A program made the position numbers and the translations under genes. Positions 17,628 to 26,754 of a stretch of 64,000 bases of DNA are shown in pieces. The notes under the pieces are model-generated. The model worked only from the letters and a program-made list of their open reading frames with translations. It was not told the origin of the DNA and searched no databases. The stretch is taken from contig NZ_VFUZ01000021.1 in the NCBI RefSeq assembly GCF_006658505.1, positions 39,751 through 103,750 of the forward strand. The letters run 5' to 3'. Origin of the DNA: Mesorhizobium sp. B2-4-15 (GTDB lineage: Bacteria; Pseudomonadota; Alphaproteobacteria; Rhizobiales; Rhizobiaceae). Each line of letters opens with the position of its first letter. Positions within the stretch are counted from its first letter, which is position 1.

Positions 17628-18617
17628 TCAGCCACGCGCGGCCCGTTTCGCCATCTCCTGCAGGCGATGGACAGGCAGGTCGCTGTTCTTGGCGGGCTGG
17701 TCGCGCGAAACGATTTCGTTGACGAAGTAGAGCGGCCGCCGCTTCGTTTCCATGTACATGCGGCCGAGATACTCGCCGAAGATGCCGAGCACCAGGAGCT
17801 GGACGCTGCCCAGGATCAGCATGATCGCGGCAAGGCTCGTCCAGCCAGGCAGCACATTGCCAACGGACCATTCCAGCAGCGTATAGCCAAGCACGACCAG
17901 GCCGAGCAGGCCGAACATCATCCCCAGCAGCGAGGCAAACCGCAATGGCAGGATCGAAAAGCTGGTCATCGCGTCGACCGCCAGAAGAACCATCTTCTTC
18001 AGCGGATAGTGGGTGGTGCCGGCAAAGCGCCGGTGGCGTTCGTAGGGGAAGGCGACCTGCCTCAGCCCGATCCAGCTCACCATGCCGCGAATGAACCTGT
18101 AGCGTTCGGGCATCGCGTTCAGATGGTCGAGCGCACGCCGGCTCATCAGCCGGAAGTCGCCGGAGTCCGGTGCGATGTCGACATCGACCATCCGACCGAG
18201 CAGGCGATAGAACATCGAGGCCGAAGCCAGTTTGAACCAGCTTTCGCCGTCGCGCTTCACCCTTTGGCCGTAGACGACGTCGAAGCCTTCATCCATCTTC
18301 ACCATCATCGCGCCGAGCAGTTCGGGCGGATCCTGGAGGTCGGCGTCGAGAATGAGGATGCGCTCGCCGCGGCAGAACTCAAGCCCCGCGCTGAGCGCGA
18401 TCTGGTGGCCGTAGTTGCGGGCCAGGTCGATGGCGACCACATGGTCGTCCTTTTCGGCCAGTTCGAAAATGGCCTCGCGGGTGCCGTCGGTCGCCCCGTC
18501 GATGACAAGAACGATCTCGTAGGAAGGGCTTTGCTCAAGGCATACGGCGCTGACGCGCCGGTGAAGCTCGGCCACGCCGTCGCGCTCGTTGTAGCATGGC
18601 ACGACGACCGACAGCAT
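17628..18617 (-). CDS. gtrB: GtrB-type bactoprenol glycosyltransferase (GT2)
   Basis: A 329-residue GT2 enzyme expected to load a sugar from a nucleotide donor onto polyprenyl phosphate. The GT-A domain begins MLSVVVPCYNERDGVAELHR, with VIDGATDGT and the metal-binding DADLQDPPE following. ARNYGHQIALSAG and DSGDFRLMSRRAL are typical of DPM1/GtrB. Two C-terminal membrane helices (about 230-250 and 262-285) match GtrB rather than soluble DPM1. ATG 18617 was chosen; the frame is open to 18761 but that extension is not family-like. First gene of the gtrB-gtrA-GT-C cassette. Confidence 0.88.
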   Translation of the reverse strand: MLSVVVPCYNERDGVAELHRRVSAVCLEQSPSYEIVLVIDGATDGTREAIFELAEKDDHVVAIDLARNYGHQIALSAGLEFCRGERILILDADLQDPPELLGAMMVKMDEGFDVVYGQRVKRDGESWFKLASASMFYRLLGRMVDVDIAPDSGDFRLMSRRALDHLNAMPERYRFIRGMVSWIGLRQVAFPYERHRRFAGTTHYPLKKMVLLAVDAMTSFSILPLRFASLLGMMFGLLGLVVLGYTLLEWSVGNVLPGWTSLAAIMLILGSVQLLVLGIFGEYLGRMYMETKRRPLYFVNEIVSRDQPAKNSDLPVHRLQEMAKRAARG

Positions 18618-18764
18618 GACTGGGCGGCGCGCGCCGATTTTTCCCGTTCCCACCAAAGCCTGGCTCCCGCTATGGCAATGGCAATAATGGCAATTGGTTA
18701 GAAAACAGATAAGCCCGACATGGGCCGCCGACACTGCGCGTCTTGGCGCCGTCGATGACAACCA

Positions 18765-20195
18765 TTACGAACGGACCGGTAACTCCATGCGGATTCGGGC
18801 GCCGCACCATGAGCCCGTCAGGATCCGGATCGTTCCGTCATGCAGCAGCGCGATCTGCCGGGCGAGGTTCAGTCCCAGTCCCGCTCCACGCGACTGCGGC
18901 TGCAAGCGGTAAAAGGGCTCGAAGACATTCTCGCGCTCTTCCGCGGGAATGCCCGGGCCCTCGTCGCGCACTTCGACACCGCCGGTCCCGTCGATGGCTA
19001 TCGTGATCGTGCCGCGGCCGCCGCCATGCTCGATGGCGTTGCGCACCAGGTTGGCGAGCGCCCGCTCGATCTGCAGCACGTTGACCTCGACATGCGCCTT
19101 GTTCGGCGACGGTTCGAAGGCGAGGTCATAGCCGGCCTCGATGGCGAGCGGGGCGAAGTCGGCGGCGACCCGGCTGACGAGATCGTCGAGATCGACGATC
19201 TGGCGTTGCTCGGACGGGCGATCCAGCAACTGATGATCGAGCAGTTGCTGGGCAAGGTGCGACAGACGCTCGATGTCATGCAGCAGGCGCACGCTTTGTG
19301 GTTCCTGCTTCAACAATTCGGCGCGTGTGCGCAGGATGGCGATCGGCGTGCGCAATTCGTGCGCGGCGTCGGTCAGGAAACGGTTGTGCCGGTCATAGCC
19401 CTGCGCGAGCCGGGCCAAAGCCTCGTTGAAGGCGTTCACCAGCGGTGCGATCTCCTGCGGCACCTGCTTGACCGGAAGTTGCATGGCCCGGGTGCCGATA
19501 TCGATGCGCGCGGCCTGGCGCACGGTGTCGACAAGGCCGGCAAAGGAGCGGCGCACGACGGTCGGCGTCGTCACCAGTGTCGTCGCGCCCATCACGAGGA
19601 TGACGGGCAACAGCAGGATTGCGATGACGACCGCGAGCGCCGGCAGCGCGCGCTCCCAGTTCCTGCTGCCATCCGGATTGCGCGCGACTTCGACGGTGGC
19701 CGAGATGTTGACTTCGAGGCCGTCTGTCTGCTGGCGCGACGACTGCGTCGCGGCGACGATCTGCACCGTGCCGGCCTTGGTCGAAGCGTTTTCCAGATAG
19801 GCTTCCGGCCGCATGTCCTTGTCGGAGAATCCGATCGTGGCGTGGTCCGCCTCGCCAAGCAGGTCGCCCAAGTTCTTGGTATAGACGTCCGGTATGGTGC
19901 CGAAGCGGACGCTTTCGCCACTGCCGTCGCGAACGACGTACCAGACATTTGGAAAACTCTCGCGAAACGCTGTGAGTTCTTCCGTTTCACGCACGATCAG
20001 CCTGCCGTCCTTGTCCCGGTCGACGGCATCCTTGACGGCCGCGACGGCAGCCTCGTTGTCGATCAGCAGGCGCGGATTGGCGATCCACAGTGCTGCCGCG
20101 CAAAGCACGATGAAGATAAGCAGCGTCGCTGCCTGCAGCAGGATCAGCCGGCGGACCAGGATCCATTGCAGCGAACGCGCGCGCGCCTTCTTCAC
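18765..20195 (-). CDS. Two-component sensor histidine kinase
   Basis: A 476-residue inner-membrane sensor kinase with membrane segments at about 16-38 and 185-207 and a periplasmic sensor region between them. A HAMP-like linker leads to the phospho-acceptor box DAAHELRTPI with His279. The ATPase has NAIEHGGGRG, DEGPGIP and GAGLGLNLARQIA. The start is GTG 20195, overlapping the response-regulator stop by 4 bp (GTGA), so the pair is coupled. The architecture is that of the QseC/PmrB/TctE group; the signal is unknown. The Gtr cassette lies 147 bp downstream on the same strand and could be co-transcribed. Confidence 0.88.
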   Translation of the reverse strand: MKKARARSLQWILVRRLILLQAATLLIFIVLCAAALWIANPRLLIDNEAAVAAVKDAVDRDKDGRLIVRETEELTAFRESFPNVWYVVRDGSGESVRFGTIPDVYTKNLGDLLGEADHATIGFSDKDMRPEAYLENASTKAGTVQIVAATQSSRQQTDGLEVNISATVEVARNPDGSRNWERALPALAVVIAILLLPVILVMGATTLVTTPTVVRRSFAGLVDTVRQAARIDIGTRAMQLPVKQVPQEIAPLVNAFNEALARLAQGYDRHNRFLTDAAHELRTPIAILRTRAELLKQEPQSVRLLHDIERLSHLAQQLLDHQLLDRPSEQRQIVDLDDLVSRVAADFAPLAIEAGYDLAFEPSPNKAHVEVNVLQIERALANLVRNAIEHGGGRGTITIAIDGTGGVEVRDEGPGIPAEERENVFEPFYRLQPQSRGAGLGLNLARQIALLHDGTIRILTGSWCGARIRMELPVRS

Positions 20196-20866
20196 GAGGC
20201 CGCCCGCAAGAGATAGCCGAGATTGCGGATCGCCCGGATCTCGATGCCGGCGGCGACATCGTCGAGCTTGCGGCGCAACCGGGAAATATGCGCGTCCAGC
20301 GCATTGGAGCCGATCTCGTCGTCCAGGGCGTAGACGGCCTCTTCGAGCGCGCCGCGCATGATGGTCCGGCCCGGCCGGCGGATAAGGGTTTCAAGCACCA
20401 GCCTTTCGCGCCGCGGCAGATCCAGGGCCTGATCCTCGACCAGCGCCTCGCGATGGCGGAAATCATAGATGAGGCGGCCGACCATCGTCTGGTTGGCGCG
20501 CGAAGTGAACGAGCGCCGGTGCAGCGCATGGAGCCGCGCGACGAGTTCCACCGTGGCGAAGGGCTTGACCATGTAATCGTCGGCACCGGCATCGAGCCCG
20601 GCGACGCGGTCGTCCAGCCCGCTCATCGCCGTCAGCGCGATCACCGGTACGTCCAGGTGCAAGGCGCGCAGACGCGGGATCAGGCCGAGACCGTCGCCAT
20701 CCGGCAGCCGGCGGTCCAGCACCACCGCGTCGTGATAGCCAAGACGAGCTACCGCCTCCCCGTCGGCCAATGTCGCGGCATGGTCGACGACGATATCCAG
20801 ACGCTCGAGAGCGGCCTTCAGCACGGAGGCCATTTCCGGTTCGTCCTCGATCAGCAGGACGCGCAT
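20192..20866 (-). CDS. OmpR-family response regulator
   Basis: A 224-residue cytoplasmic regulator with an N-terminal receiver (acidic pocket IEDEPE, phospho-acceptor Asp51 in VVLDRRLPDGDG, Lys101 in MVKPF) and a C-terminal OmpR winged helix (RERLVLETLIRRPGRTIMRG to AHISRLRRKLD). ATG 20866 has GGAGAATGCGT in front at normal spacing; ATG 20872 falls too close to the ribosome-binding site. It pairs with the overlapping kinase gene. The target is unknown. Confidence 0.88.
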   Translation of the reverse strand: MRVLLIEDEPEMASVLKAALERLDIVVDHAATLADGEAVARLGYHDAVVLDRRLPDGDGLGLIPRLRALHLDVPVIALTAMSGLDDRVAGLDAGADDYMVKPFATVELVARLHALHRRSFTSRANQTMVGRLIYDFRHREALVEDQALDLPRRERLVLETLIRRPGRTIMRGALEEAVYALDDEIGSNALDAHISRLRRKLDDVAAGIEIRAIRNLGYLLRAAS

Positions 20867-20912
20867 ACGCATTCTCCTTCACCCACGGCCGGTCGGGATC
20901 CGCCGCGGCAAT

Positions 20913-21299
20913 TCATTCGCATTCCAGCTTTGGCTGGCGGAAATTGGTGACGAACCAGCGGCCGCCCGAAGCGCGTGCGTAGAATGTGTAGAAGCATTCC
21001 TGGCGCTCGATATAGCCGGGCGTTTCGGTCTCTTCATAGACGGTTCCGTGTTTTGTGTGGCGAACCTCGCCGCTCGATGTCCCGGAAACCGCGTTCGTCG
21101 ACACCTTGCGCCATTGATAGGCACGCTCGCCCTGGCCGAGGTCGACGACCGCTATTGGCGGACCATAATCCAGAATGACCGATTCGACCGGTTGCCCGAC
21201 ATAGTTCTTCATGATGTCGGAGGCGCAGCCCGCGAGCGCGATTGCGATGAACACTAGCTTCAGGGCTCGTAGGATGTAGCCGGCTCCATGCATGGACAT
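20913..21299 (-). CDS. Small predicted lipoprotein of unknown function
   Basis: A 128-residue protein with a hydrophobic N-terminus ending in a lipobox-like IALAGCAS, so probably lipid-anchored at the cysteine. The mature part has YVGQPVESVILDYGPPIAVVDL and AYQWRK, a pattern seen in small envelope lipoproteins of alphaproteobacteria that I cannot name. A later cysteine occurs in RQECFYTFYAR. ATG 21299 follows GATGGGAA; GTG 21323 and ATG 21293 are alternatives. It lies 46 bp before the response regulator on the same strand. Confidence 0.7.
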   Translation of the reverse strand: MSMHGAGYILRALKLVFIAIALAGCASDIMKNYVGQPVESVILDYGPPIAVVDLGQGERAYQWRKVSTNAVSGTSSGEVRHTKHGTVYEETETPGYIERQECFYTFYARASGGRWFVTNFRQPKLECE

Positions 21300-21480
21300 A
21301 ACAGATTCCCATCGTGAATTCACGCGCGGGACCTAGATCGCGAAGATTACATCGACATTGCAGCGAAGTGCCGGATCGGGGTCCATTGCGGAAAAGCCGT
21401 CGTCCAAAGGCTCGGGCGCATATCGAAACACGCGATCGCGCGACGCCCGGCGGGCTTCGCGCGATCCGATGTGCACCCTC

Positions 21481-22098
21481 CTAGAACCGATAATTGATGC
21501 CGGCCTTCAGCTCATGACTGCCGATCGTCGTCTTGGCCGCACCAAGGGCCGATGTCGTCTCGACGCCGGGAGTGCGGACATAGTCGTACTCCACCTTGGC
21601 CGACAAGCCACCGGCGAAGCCCTGCTCGATGCCGGCGCCGACGAGATAGCCGACCTTCCATCCGTCGCTGCTGCTCAGATTGTCAGCCTTGTCGAACTTG
21701 GTCAGCGCAACGCCTCCAGTTCCAAACAGCAGCGTCTGGTCGAAGCTCAGGCCGGCCTTGGCCTTGGCCGCACCACGCCATTTCTCCTTGATCTTGCCGC
21801 CTTGGACGTTGTGTTCGGCACCGCCGAGATAAGAGCCTTCGATCTCGGCGCCGAGAACAGCGGGGCCCATCTGCTGGTTGTAGCCGACCTGAACGCCGCC
21901 GCTGAAGCCGTTTCGGTCGGCGAACGGATTGGGCATCTTGGTGAACGCCGTACCGCCATGGACACCGACATAGGCGCCGCTCCACTGGAAGGCGGGGGGA
22001 TCGTTGTAGGTTGGCGAGAGGTCGGCGGCCATCGCCGGCCCGAGAAGGCACAAGGCGAGGGTTCCCGCCGTCAGGACGATCTTTGCTCGAGAGGACAC
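21481..22098 (-). CDS. Outer-membrane beta-barrel protein (Omp25/RopB-like)
   Basis: A 205-residue porin-like protein. The signal peptide ends CLLGPAMAA, and the mature protein starts with the WSGAYVGVHGG motif of the Omp25/Omp31 family of Rhizobiales. Alternating strands follow (GVQVGYNQQ, AEIEGSYLGG, GYLVGAGIEQ, KVEYDYVRT), and the protein ends HELKAGINYRF with the C-terminal Phe typical of outer-membrane barrels. The start is GTG 22098 with GGAG upstream; the longer open frame to 22326 is not signal-like. A GATCGCGCG...CGCGCGATC palindrome at about 21434-21465 follows the gene. Confidence 0.85.
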   Translation of the reverse strand: MSSRAKIVLTAGTLALCLLGPAMAADLSPTYNDPPAFQWSGAYVGVHGGTAFTKMPNPFADRNGFSGGVQVGYNQQMGPAVLGAEIEGSYLGGAEHNVQGGKIKEKWRGAAKAKAGLSFDQTLLFGTGGVALTKFDKADNLSSSDGWKVGYLVGAGIEQGFAGGLSAKVEYDYVRTPGVETTSALGAAKTTIGSHELKAGINYRF

Positions 22099-22585
22099 TG
22101 CATTACTCCAACACGGACGCGCATCCGACAAATCGATGCGCAGGTTAATTCCCGGGAGCCTGACCGTTGGGCGGCCATGCTCCGATTGGCGTCTTTCAGG
22201 GATGGTCGTGCGGTTCTGGGGACCGGCTTTCGCCGGCTGTTGTAGGGGGCAGGGCGCCGCGCGGTCCATCACCTGAAAGACGCCTGATATCTCGCAGGTG
22301 AAAATTGCACGCACATTGCGCGACATTCGAAAATGACGATTTTGCGCTTTATTTTCAATAAATTAAAATGATCTTGTTTACCTATGTTTAAGAAATGCGG
22401 AGCCTCGGAATCCTGAGTCTCGATCATCCGGATGAAGGGCCACACCGTTCCGGCTCGTTCGCCGCTCGGATGCTCGAGCGGTGACGGCTTCCCGCGTACG
22501 GACCGCGCTGGCTTGATGGATGGCTGCCAAGCACGTATCTCTGGGCCGTGCCCATGAGTCCGGGCATCTCAATCGGGAGACGGCC
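22099..22585. other. Intergenic region between the divergent OMP and DUF6460 genes
   Basis: 487 bp without a convincing gene. It contains the only clearly AT-rich patch nearby, about 22322-22400, including TTTATTTTCAATAAATTAAA, a likely promoter or upstream activating region for the outer-membrane gene. No repeat or RNA gene recognised. Confidence 0.5.
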
Positions 22586-22849
22586 TTGTCCGCACTGACA
22601 CGCATTCTTGGCGACTCGCCGCTCAGGGTGATCCTGAAGCTGCTGGTGGTGTCGTTCCTCGTCGGACTGGTCATGAATGCCTTCGGCTGGTCGCCGATGG
22701 ATGTCTTCTACGGCATCCAGAAGTTCTTCATCGATCTGTGGAATCTGGGTTTCCACGCCATGGACCGTTTCCTTGGCTACATCCTGCTCGGCGCCGCGGT
22801 CGTCGTGCCGGCCTTCGTCCTGCTCAGGATCGCCAACTACCGGAAATAG
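22586..22849 (+). CDS. Small membrane protein, DUF6460-like
   Basis: An 87-residue inner-membrane protein with two hydrophobic helices: LRVILKLLVVSFLVGLVMNA, and a second beginning FLGYILLGAAVVVPAFVLL. The sequence SALTRILGDSPLRV at the start and GWSPMDVFYGI after helix one resemble small Rhizobiales proteins classed as DUF6460 (from memory). Function unknown. TTG 22586 follows GGGAGA; ATG 22520 is an in-frame alternative without a clear ribosome-binding site. It is convergent with the histone-deacetylase-like gene 9 bp beyond. Confidence 0.65.
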   Translation: MSALTRILGDSPLRVILKLLVVSFLVGLVMNAFGWSPMDVFYGIQKFFIDLWNLGFHAMDRFLGYILLGAAVVVPAFVLLRIANYRK

Positions 22850-22858
22850 CTTTCCTGC

Positions 22859-23761
22859 TTAGACGTAGCCCGACGCGACCTCGAACAGGAGGGCGTGGCG
22901 GGCGGCAAGAGCTGGCACATCCGTGGAATAGCCGCCGCCGATGACACCGCAGACCGGAATGCGGCGCGCGCGGAAATGACTGATGACGGTCTCGTCGCGG
23001 GCACGAAGTCCGTCATTGGAAAGTGCCAGCCGGCCAAGCCGGTCCTCGGCATGGACGTCGACGCCGGCGTTGTAGAAAACGATGTCCCAGCGCGCTCTGG
23101 CCGACAGCTCCGGCAGGATCGTGGCTAGCCTTTCAAGATAGGCGGCATCGCCCGTGCCGTCGGGCAGCGCGATGTCGAGGTCGGAGGCGATCTTGCGCGC
23201 GGGGTAGTTGCGCTCACCATGCATGGAAAAGGTGAACACGCGCGGCTCGTCTCTCAGAATATCCGCCGTGCCGTCGCCTTGATGCACGTCGAGATCGACC
23301 ACCAATATGTTGTGTGCCGCACCCTCTGCGAGCAGCATCAGCGAAGCGACCGCGACGTCGTTGAAAGTGCAGAAGCCGGCGCCCTGTGCGCGCCGTGCGT
23401 GATGGCTGCCGCCGGCGGTGTTGCAGGCAATGCCGTGGCGCAAGGCAAGCCGCGCCGCGAGTGCTGTGCCGCCCGTGGCAAGCTGTGCGCGCAACGAAAC
23501 GCGCGGGCCAACCGGAAAGCCGATCTCGCGCTCGATCGTGTCCGGGACAGAGCAGGTGATGACCTGGTCGACATAATCCGCCGCGTGGGCGAGCTTGAGC
23601 CATGAGGCTGGTGCGGGTTCCGCAGTGTTGAGCGCGTTGGGTCCGGCCAGGCCGCGGGTCCGCAAGACCTCCATCAGCAAGGGATACTTGCTCATCGGAA
23701 AGCGATGATTGACGGCAAAGCCGGCGTCATAGTCGGGGTGGTGGACGATCTGCAGGGGCAT
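22859..23761 (-). CDS. Histone-deacetylase-family amidohydrolase
   Basis: A 300-residue zinc hydrolase of the arginase/deacetylase superfamily. The catalytic His pair is in GGSHHA (120-121). The metal ligands are in DLDVHQGDG (Asp158, His160) and NAGVDVH, and GGGYS closes the active site; GFCTFND is also conserved. Bacterial members deacetylate acetylated small molecules (polyamines, acetoin-related compounds) or lysine residues; the substrate here is unknown. Length and motif spacing match the HDAC11-like subgroup. It is convergent with the DUF6460 gene and divergent from the MATE gene. Confidence 0.85.
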   Translation of the reverse strand: MPLQIVHHPDYDAGFAVNHRFPMSKYPLLMEVLRTRGLAGPNALNTAEPAPASWLKLAHAADYVDQVITCSVPDTIEREIGFPVGPRVSLRAQLATGGTALAARLALRHGIACNTAGGSHHARRAQGAGFCTFNDVAVASLMLLAEGAAHNILVVDLDVHQGDGTADILRDEPRVFTFSMHGERNYPARKIASDLDIALPDGTGDAAYLERLATILPELSARARWDIVFYNAGVDVHAEDRLGRLALSNDGLRARDETVISHFRARRIPVCGVIGGGYSTDVPALAARHALLFEVASGYV

Positions 23762-23841
23762 GAACGGGAACCGGCGGCTTCGCGCCAGAGCGGGATTTCG
23801 GTTGGCCGTCGCGTTAAGAATGATTGCGCGGTGGCCGGAAA

Positions 23842-25227
23842 ATGGGGCACATCGGCTCTCCGATCAAGCAGCAAGGCAGCAATCCCTTGGATAAGGGTGC
23901 AACCCCGGCCGACGCCAGATATTTTGTCGTCACCAACCGTTCCGTGCTCGCTATCGCGGTGCCGATGACGCTTGCCTACCTGACGACGCCAATGCTCGGC
24001 CTGGTCGACACGGCCGTGGTCGGCCAGTTCGGCGACGCCGCCTTGCTCGGCGGCCTTGCGGCGGGCGCGCTGGTCTTCGACGTTGTCTTCACCTCCTTCA
24101 ACTTCCTGCGCTCGGGCACCACCGGCCTCGTCGCCCAGGCGTTCGGGCGTGGCGATGCGCTCGAGGAGCAAGCGGTGTTCTGGCGCGCCGTTCTCATCGC
24201 GGTGGTCGCCGGTATAGTGCTGGCGGCGCTTTCGCCTCTGCTCGCTGTCGGCGGCCAGTGGTTCATGGATGCCGGGCCGCGCGTCAGCGAGGCGATGGGC
24301 ATCTACATCAGGATCAGGCTTCTCGCCGCCCCCTTCTCGCTGATCAACTATGCCATCCTTGGCTATGTCCTGGGGCGCGGCGAGGGCGGACTCGGGCTGG
24401 TGCTGCAACTGGTGCTGAACGGCATCAACATCATACTCTGCTTCCTGCTCGGCCTGGAGCTTGGCTGGGGCGTCGCCGGCGTCGCCTGGGCGACCGTCAC
24501 CGGCGAATTCCTGGCCATGCTGCTGGGTCTTGCCATCGTTGTCGGACGCTTCCGCGCCACGCCGCCCCTGCCACGCCATCGGCTGCTCGACATGGCGGCC
24601 TTCCTGCGCATGCTGTCGCTCAACCGCGACATCATGATCCGCTCCTTCTCCCTGCTTGCGGCCTTTGCGCTGTTCACCCGCCAGGGCGCGCAGTTCGGCA
24701 CGGTGACGCTGGCCGCCAACGCGGTCCTGATGAATTTCTTCCTTGTCGCCGGCTATTTCCTCGACGGCTTCGCCACCGCCGCCGAACAGCTTGCTGGCCG
24801 CGCCGTCGGCGCGCGTGCCGAGCGGCCCTTCCGGCAGGCGGTGCGGCTGACCTTGCTCTGGGGCCTTGGGTTGGCCGGTGCCGCGACGCTGGTGCTGCTC
24901 CTGGCCGGCGCCGATCTGGTCGCCATCGTCACGACATCGCAGGAGGTCCGCGCCGTGGCCGACACCTACCTGCCCTGGGCGGCGTTCACCGCGCTGAGCG
25001 GTGTGCTGGCGTTCCAGATGGACGGCGTCTTCATCGGCGCGACCTGGTCACGCGACATGCGCAATATGATGCTGCTGTCGTTCCTCGTTTTTGCCGTCGC
25101 GCTGCTCACGCTGGCGCCTGCCTTCGGCAATCACGGCCTTTGGGCAGCATTGCACGTGTTTCTGCTGGCGCGCGGCTTCAGCCTGCTGACAATTCTGCGG
25201 CTACGGGTGCGGACGGCCTTCAACTGA
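23842..25227 (+). CDS. MATE-family efflux transporter (DinF-like)
   Basis: A 461-residue inner-membrane antiporter with twelve hydrophobic segments in two halves. The N-half begins VLAIAVPMTLAYLTTPMLGL with VDTAVVGQFGD, and the C-half contains NAVLMNFFLVAGYFLDGFA and AEQLAGRAVGAR, a pattern of the DinF branch of MATE proteins. It would export cationic or amphipathic compounds with Na+ or H+. ATG 23842 is the first good start; TTG 23824 is also in frame. Its last 8 bp overlap the convergent pyrD stop. Confidence 0.9.
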   Translation: MGHIGSPIKQQGSNPLDKGATPADARYFVVTNRSVLAIAVPMTLAYLTTPMLGLVDTAVVGQFGDAALLGGLAAGALVFDVVFTSFNFLRSGTTGLVAQAFGRGDALEEQAVFWRAVLIAVVAGIVLAALSPLLAVGGQWFMDAGPRVSEAMGIYIRIRLLAAPFSLINYAILGYVLGRGEGGLGLVLQLVLNGINIILCFLLGLELGWGVAGVAWATVTGEFLAMLLGLAIVVGRFRATPPLPRHRLLDMAAFLRMLSLNRDIMIRSFSLLAAFALFTRQGAQFGTVTLAANAVLMNFFLVAGYFLDGFATAAEQLAGRAVGARAERPFRQAVRLTLLWGLGLAGAATLVLLLAGADLVAIVTTSQEVRAVADTYLPWAAFTALSGVLAFQMDGVFIGATWSRDMRNMMLLSFLVFAVALLTLAPAFGNHGLWAALHVFLLARGFSLLTILRLRVRTAFN

Positions 25228-26299
25228 GCGGCTTCGATGCCCATCGATCAAGATGGCTGTCGCGCAAGTCGCGAATGGACTTCAGCCGCTCGGTCTCGGC
25301 AAATCGCGCCATCCCGGCGACGATCCGGCCAGGCAGCGCCGGTCCGGCATAGATCATGCCGGTGTAGAGCTGGACGAGATCGGCCCCTGCGCGGATCTTT
25401 TCCAGTGCCGTATCGGCGGAATCGACGCCACCAACACCGATGATGGCCATGTCCGGCCCGAGCAATTTGCGCATTCTTGCCAACGCGATGGTCGATCGAT
25501 CGAACAATGGCCTGCCCGAAAGCCCGCCGGTCTCGCGTGCAGTGTCGCCGCTGCGCAGCGGCGGCCGCGAAATGGTGGTGTTGGAGACGATGACGCCGTC
25601 GACCCGCTTCCCGGCGACCTCGGCGGCGATATCCTCCAGTTCGGCCTCGGCCAGATCCGGCGCGATCTTCAGGAAAACGGGTGGTTGCGCCGATGCCGCG
25701 GCACGCGCGGCCACGACCCGGGACAGCAATTCGCCGAGTTGCTCGCGCGCCTGCATGTTGCGCAGGCCCGGCGTGTTCGGCGACGAGATGTTGACGGTGA
25801 GATAGCTGGCATAGGCGGCGAAGCGGGAAACGCCGCGCTCATAGTCACCGATCCGGTCGGCGCTGTCCTTGTTGGCACCGATGTTGACGCCGACGATGCC
25901 AGGGCGCCCCTTGCGCGCGGCAAGGCGTTTCTCGGCGGCCGCATGACCCTCATTGTTGAAGCCCAGCCGGTTGATCACCGCTTCATCCGCCGTCAGCCGG
26001 AAGATGCGCGGCTTCGGGTTGCCGGCCTGCGGCAGCGGCGTGACCGTGCCGACCTCGGCGAAGCCGAAGCCGAGGCCAAGCAGCGCGTCGGGCACCTCGG
26101 CGTTCTTGTCGTAGCCGGCGGCCATGCCGAGAGGGTTCGGGAAATCGAGACCGCAAAGCCCGACCCTCAGCCTCTCGTCTTGTATCGGTCGCCTGGCCAC
26201 CGGCAGGCCGCAGCGCAGCGCCGCGATCGACAGGCCATGCGCGGTTTCCGGATCGAAGGTGAACAGCAGCTTCTGGCCAAACCGGTCGAGCACGCTCAT
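25220..26299 (-). CDS. pyrD: Dihydroorotate dehydrogenase (quinone), class 2
   Basis: Membrane-associated flavoenzyme of pyrimidine synthesis that oxidises dihydroorotate to orotate with quinone. It has 359 residues. The N-terminal FDPETAHGLSI segment marks class 2. GFGFAEVGTVTPLPQAGNPK, INRLGFNNEG, NISSPNTPGLRNMQ with the catalytic serine, and a late glycine-rich FMN-phosphate loop are all visible. ATG 26299 overlaps the stop of the DUF952 gene by 4 bp, so the two are coupled. Convergent overlap with the MATE gene. Confidence 0.97.
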   Translation of the reverse strand: MSVLDRFGQKLLFTFDPETAHGLSIAALRCGLPVARRPIQDERLRVGLCGLDFPNPLGMAAGYDKNAEVPDALLGLGFGFAEVGTVTPLPQAGNPKPRIFRLTADEAVINRLGFNNEGHAAAEKRLAARKGRPGIVGVNIGANKDSADRIGDYERGVSRFAAYASYLTVNISSPNTPGLRNMQAREQLGELLSRVVAARAAASAQPPVFLKIAPDLAEAELEDIAAEVAGKRVDGVIVSNTTISRPPLRSGDTARETGGLSGRPLFDRSTIALARMRKLLGPDMAIIGVGGVDSADTALEKIRAGADLVQLYTGMIYAGPALPGRIVAGMARFAETERLKSIRDLRDSHLDRWASKPLS

Positions 26300-26646
26300 T
26301 GCTCCTCCAGCGCCGGGAACTGGTGGGTGCCGTCGGCACCAAGCGGCAGCGGCTCGACCCAAAGCACGGCGCTGAGCTCCAGCACGCCATGGAGATGCGG
26401 AAACAGGGCGCCGCCGCGCGACACCTCGTATTTCAAGGCGTCGCCCAGGCTGGCGCCGTCGATGGCGACCAGCAGGAGGTCCGTCTGGCCCGAGAAATGC
26501 CTGGCCGCCGTTTCCCTGACCTGCGCCGCCGTCGAAAAATGGATGAAGCCGTCGGCGATGTCGATCGGCGCGCCGGTGAAGCGGCCATTGGCTTCGGCCT
26601 CGCGCCAGGGCGCTTCCGGGGTTATCTTGTAGATAATCTGTGACAT
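26296..26646 (-). CDS. DUF952 family protein
   Basis: A 116-residue cytoplasmic protein of the DUF952 family. The conserved elements are IYKITPEAPWREAEANGRF, then DGFIHFSTAAQVRETAARHF and a C-terminal FPHLHGVL. The last is reminiscent of RNA 2'-phosphotransferase-like folds, but no function is known. It is the first gene of a two-gene operon with pyrD (ATGA overlap), a pairing I believe recurs in Rhizobiales. ATG 26646 was chosen over an upstream in-frame ATG because family similarity begins there. Confidence 0.85.
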   Translation of the reverse strand: MSQIIYKITPEAPWREAEANGRFTGAPIDIADGFIHFSTAAQVRETAARHFSGQTDLLLVAIDGASLGDALKYEVSRGGALFPHLHGVLELSAVLWVEPLPLGADGTHQFPALEEQ

Positions 26647-26754
26647 GGTTGCGCTATAGTCCGAACCAGTCATGCGGGGAAGGCCACCCCAAGGGGTCGT
26701 CCCCATTTCCGGCGCAAACATGCGATATTTCAGGCTTTGGCCATGGAGGACAAC

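Noticed and set aside
21434..21465. Terminator after the outer-membrane protein gene
   Set aside because: GATCGCGCG...CGCGCGATC forms a strong palindrome but no T-run follows on either strand, so it is mentioned with the gene but not listed as a terminator.
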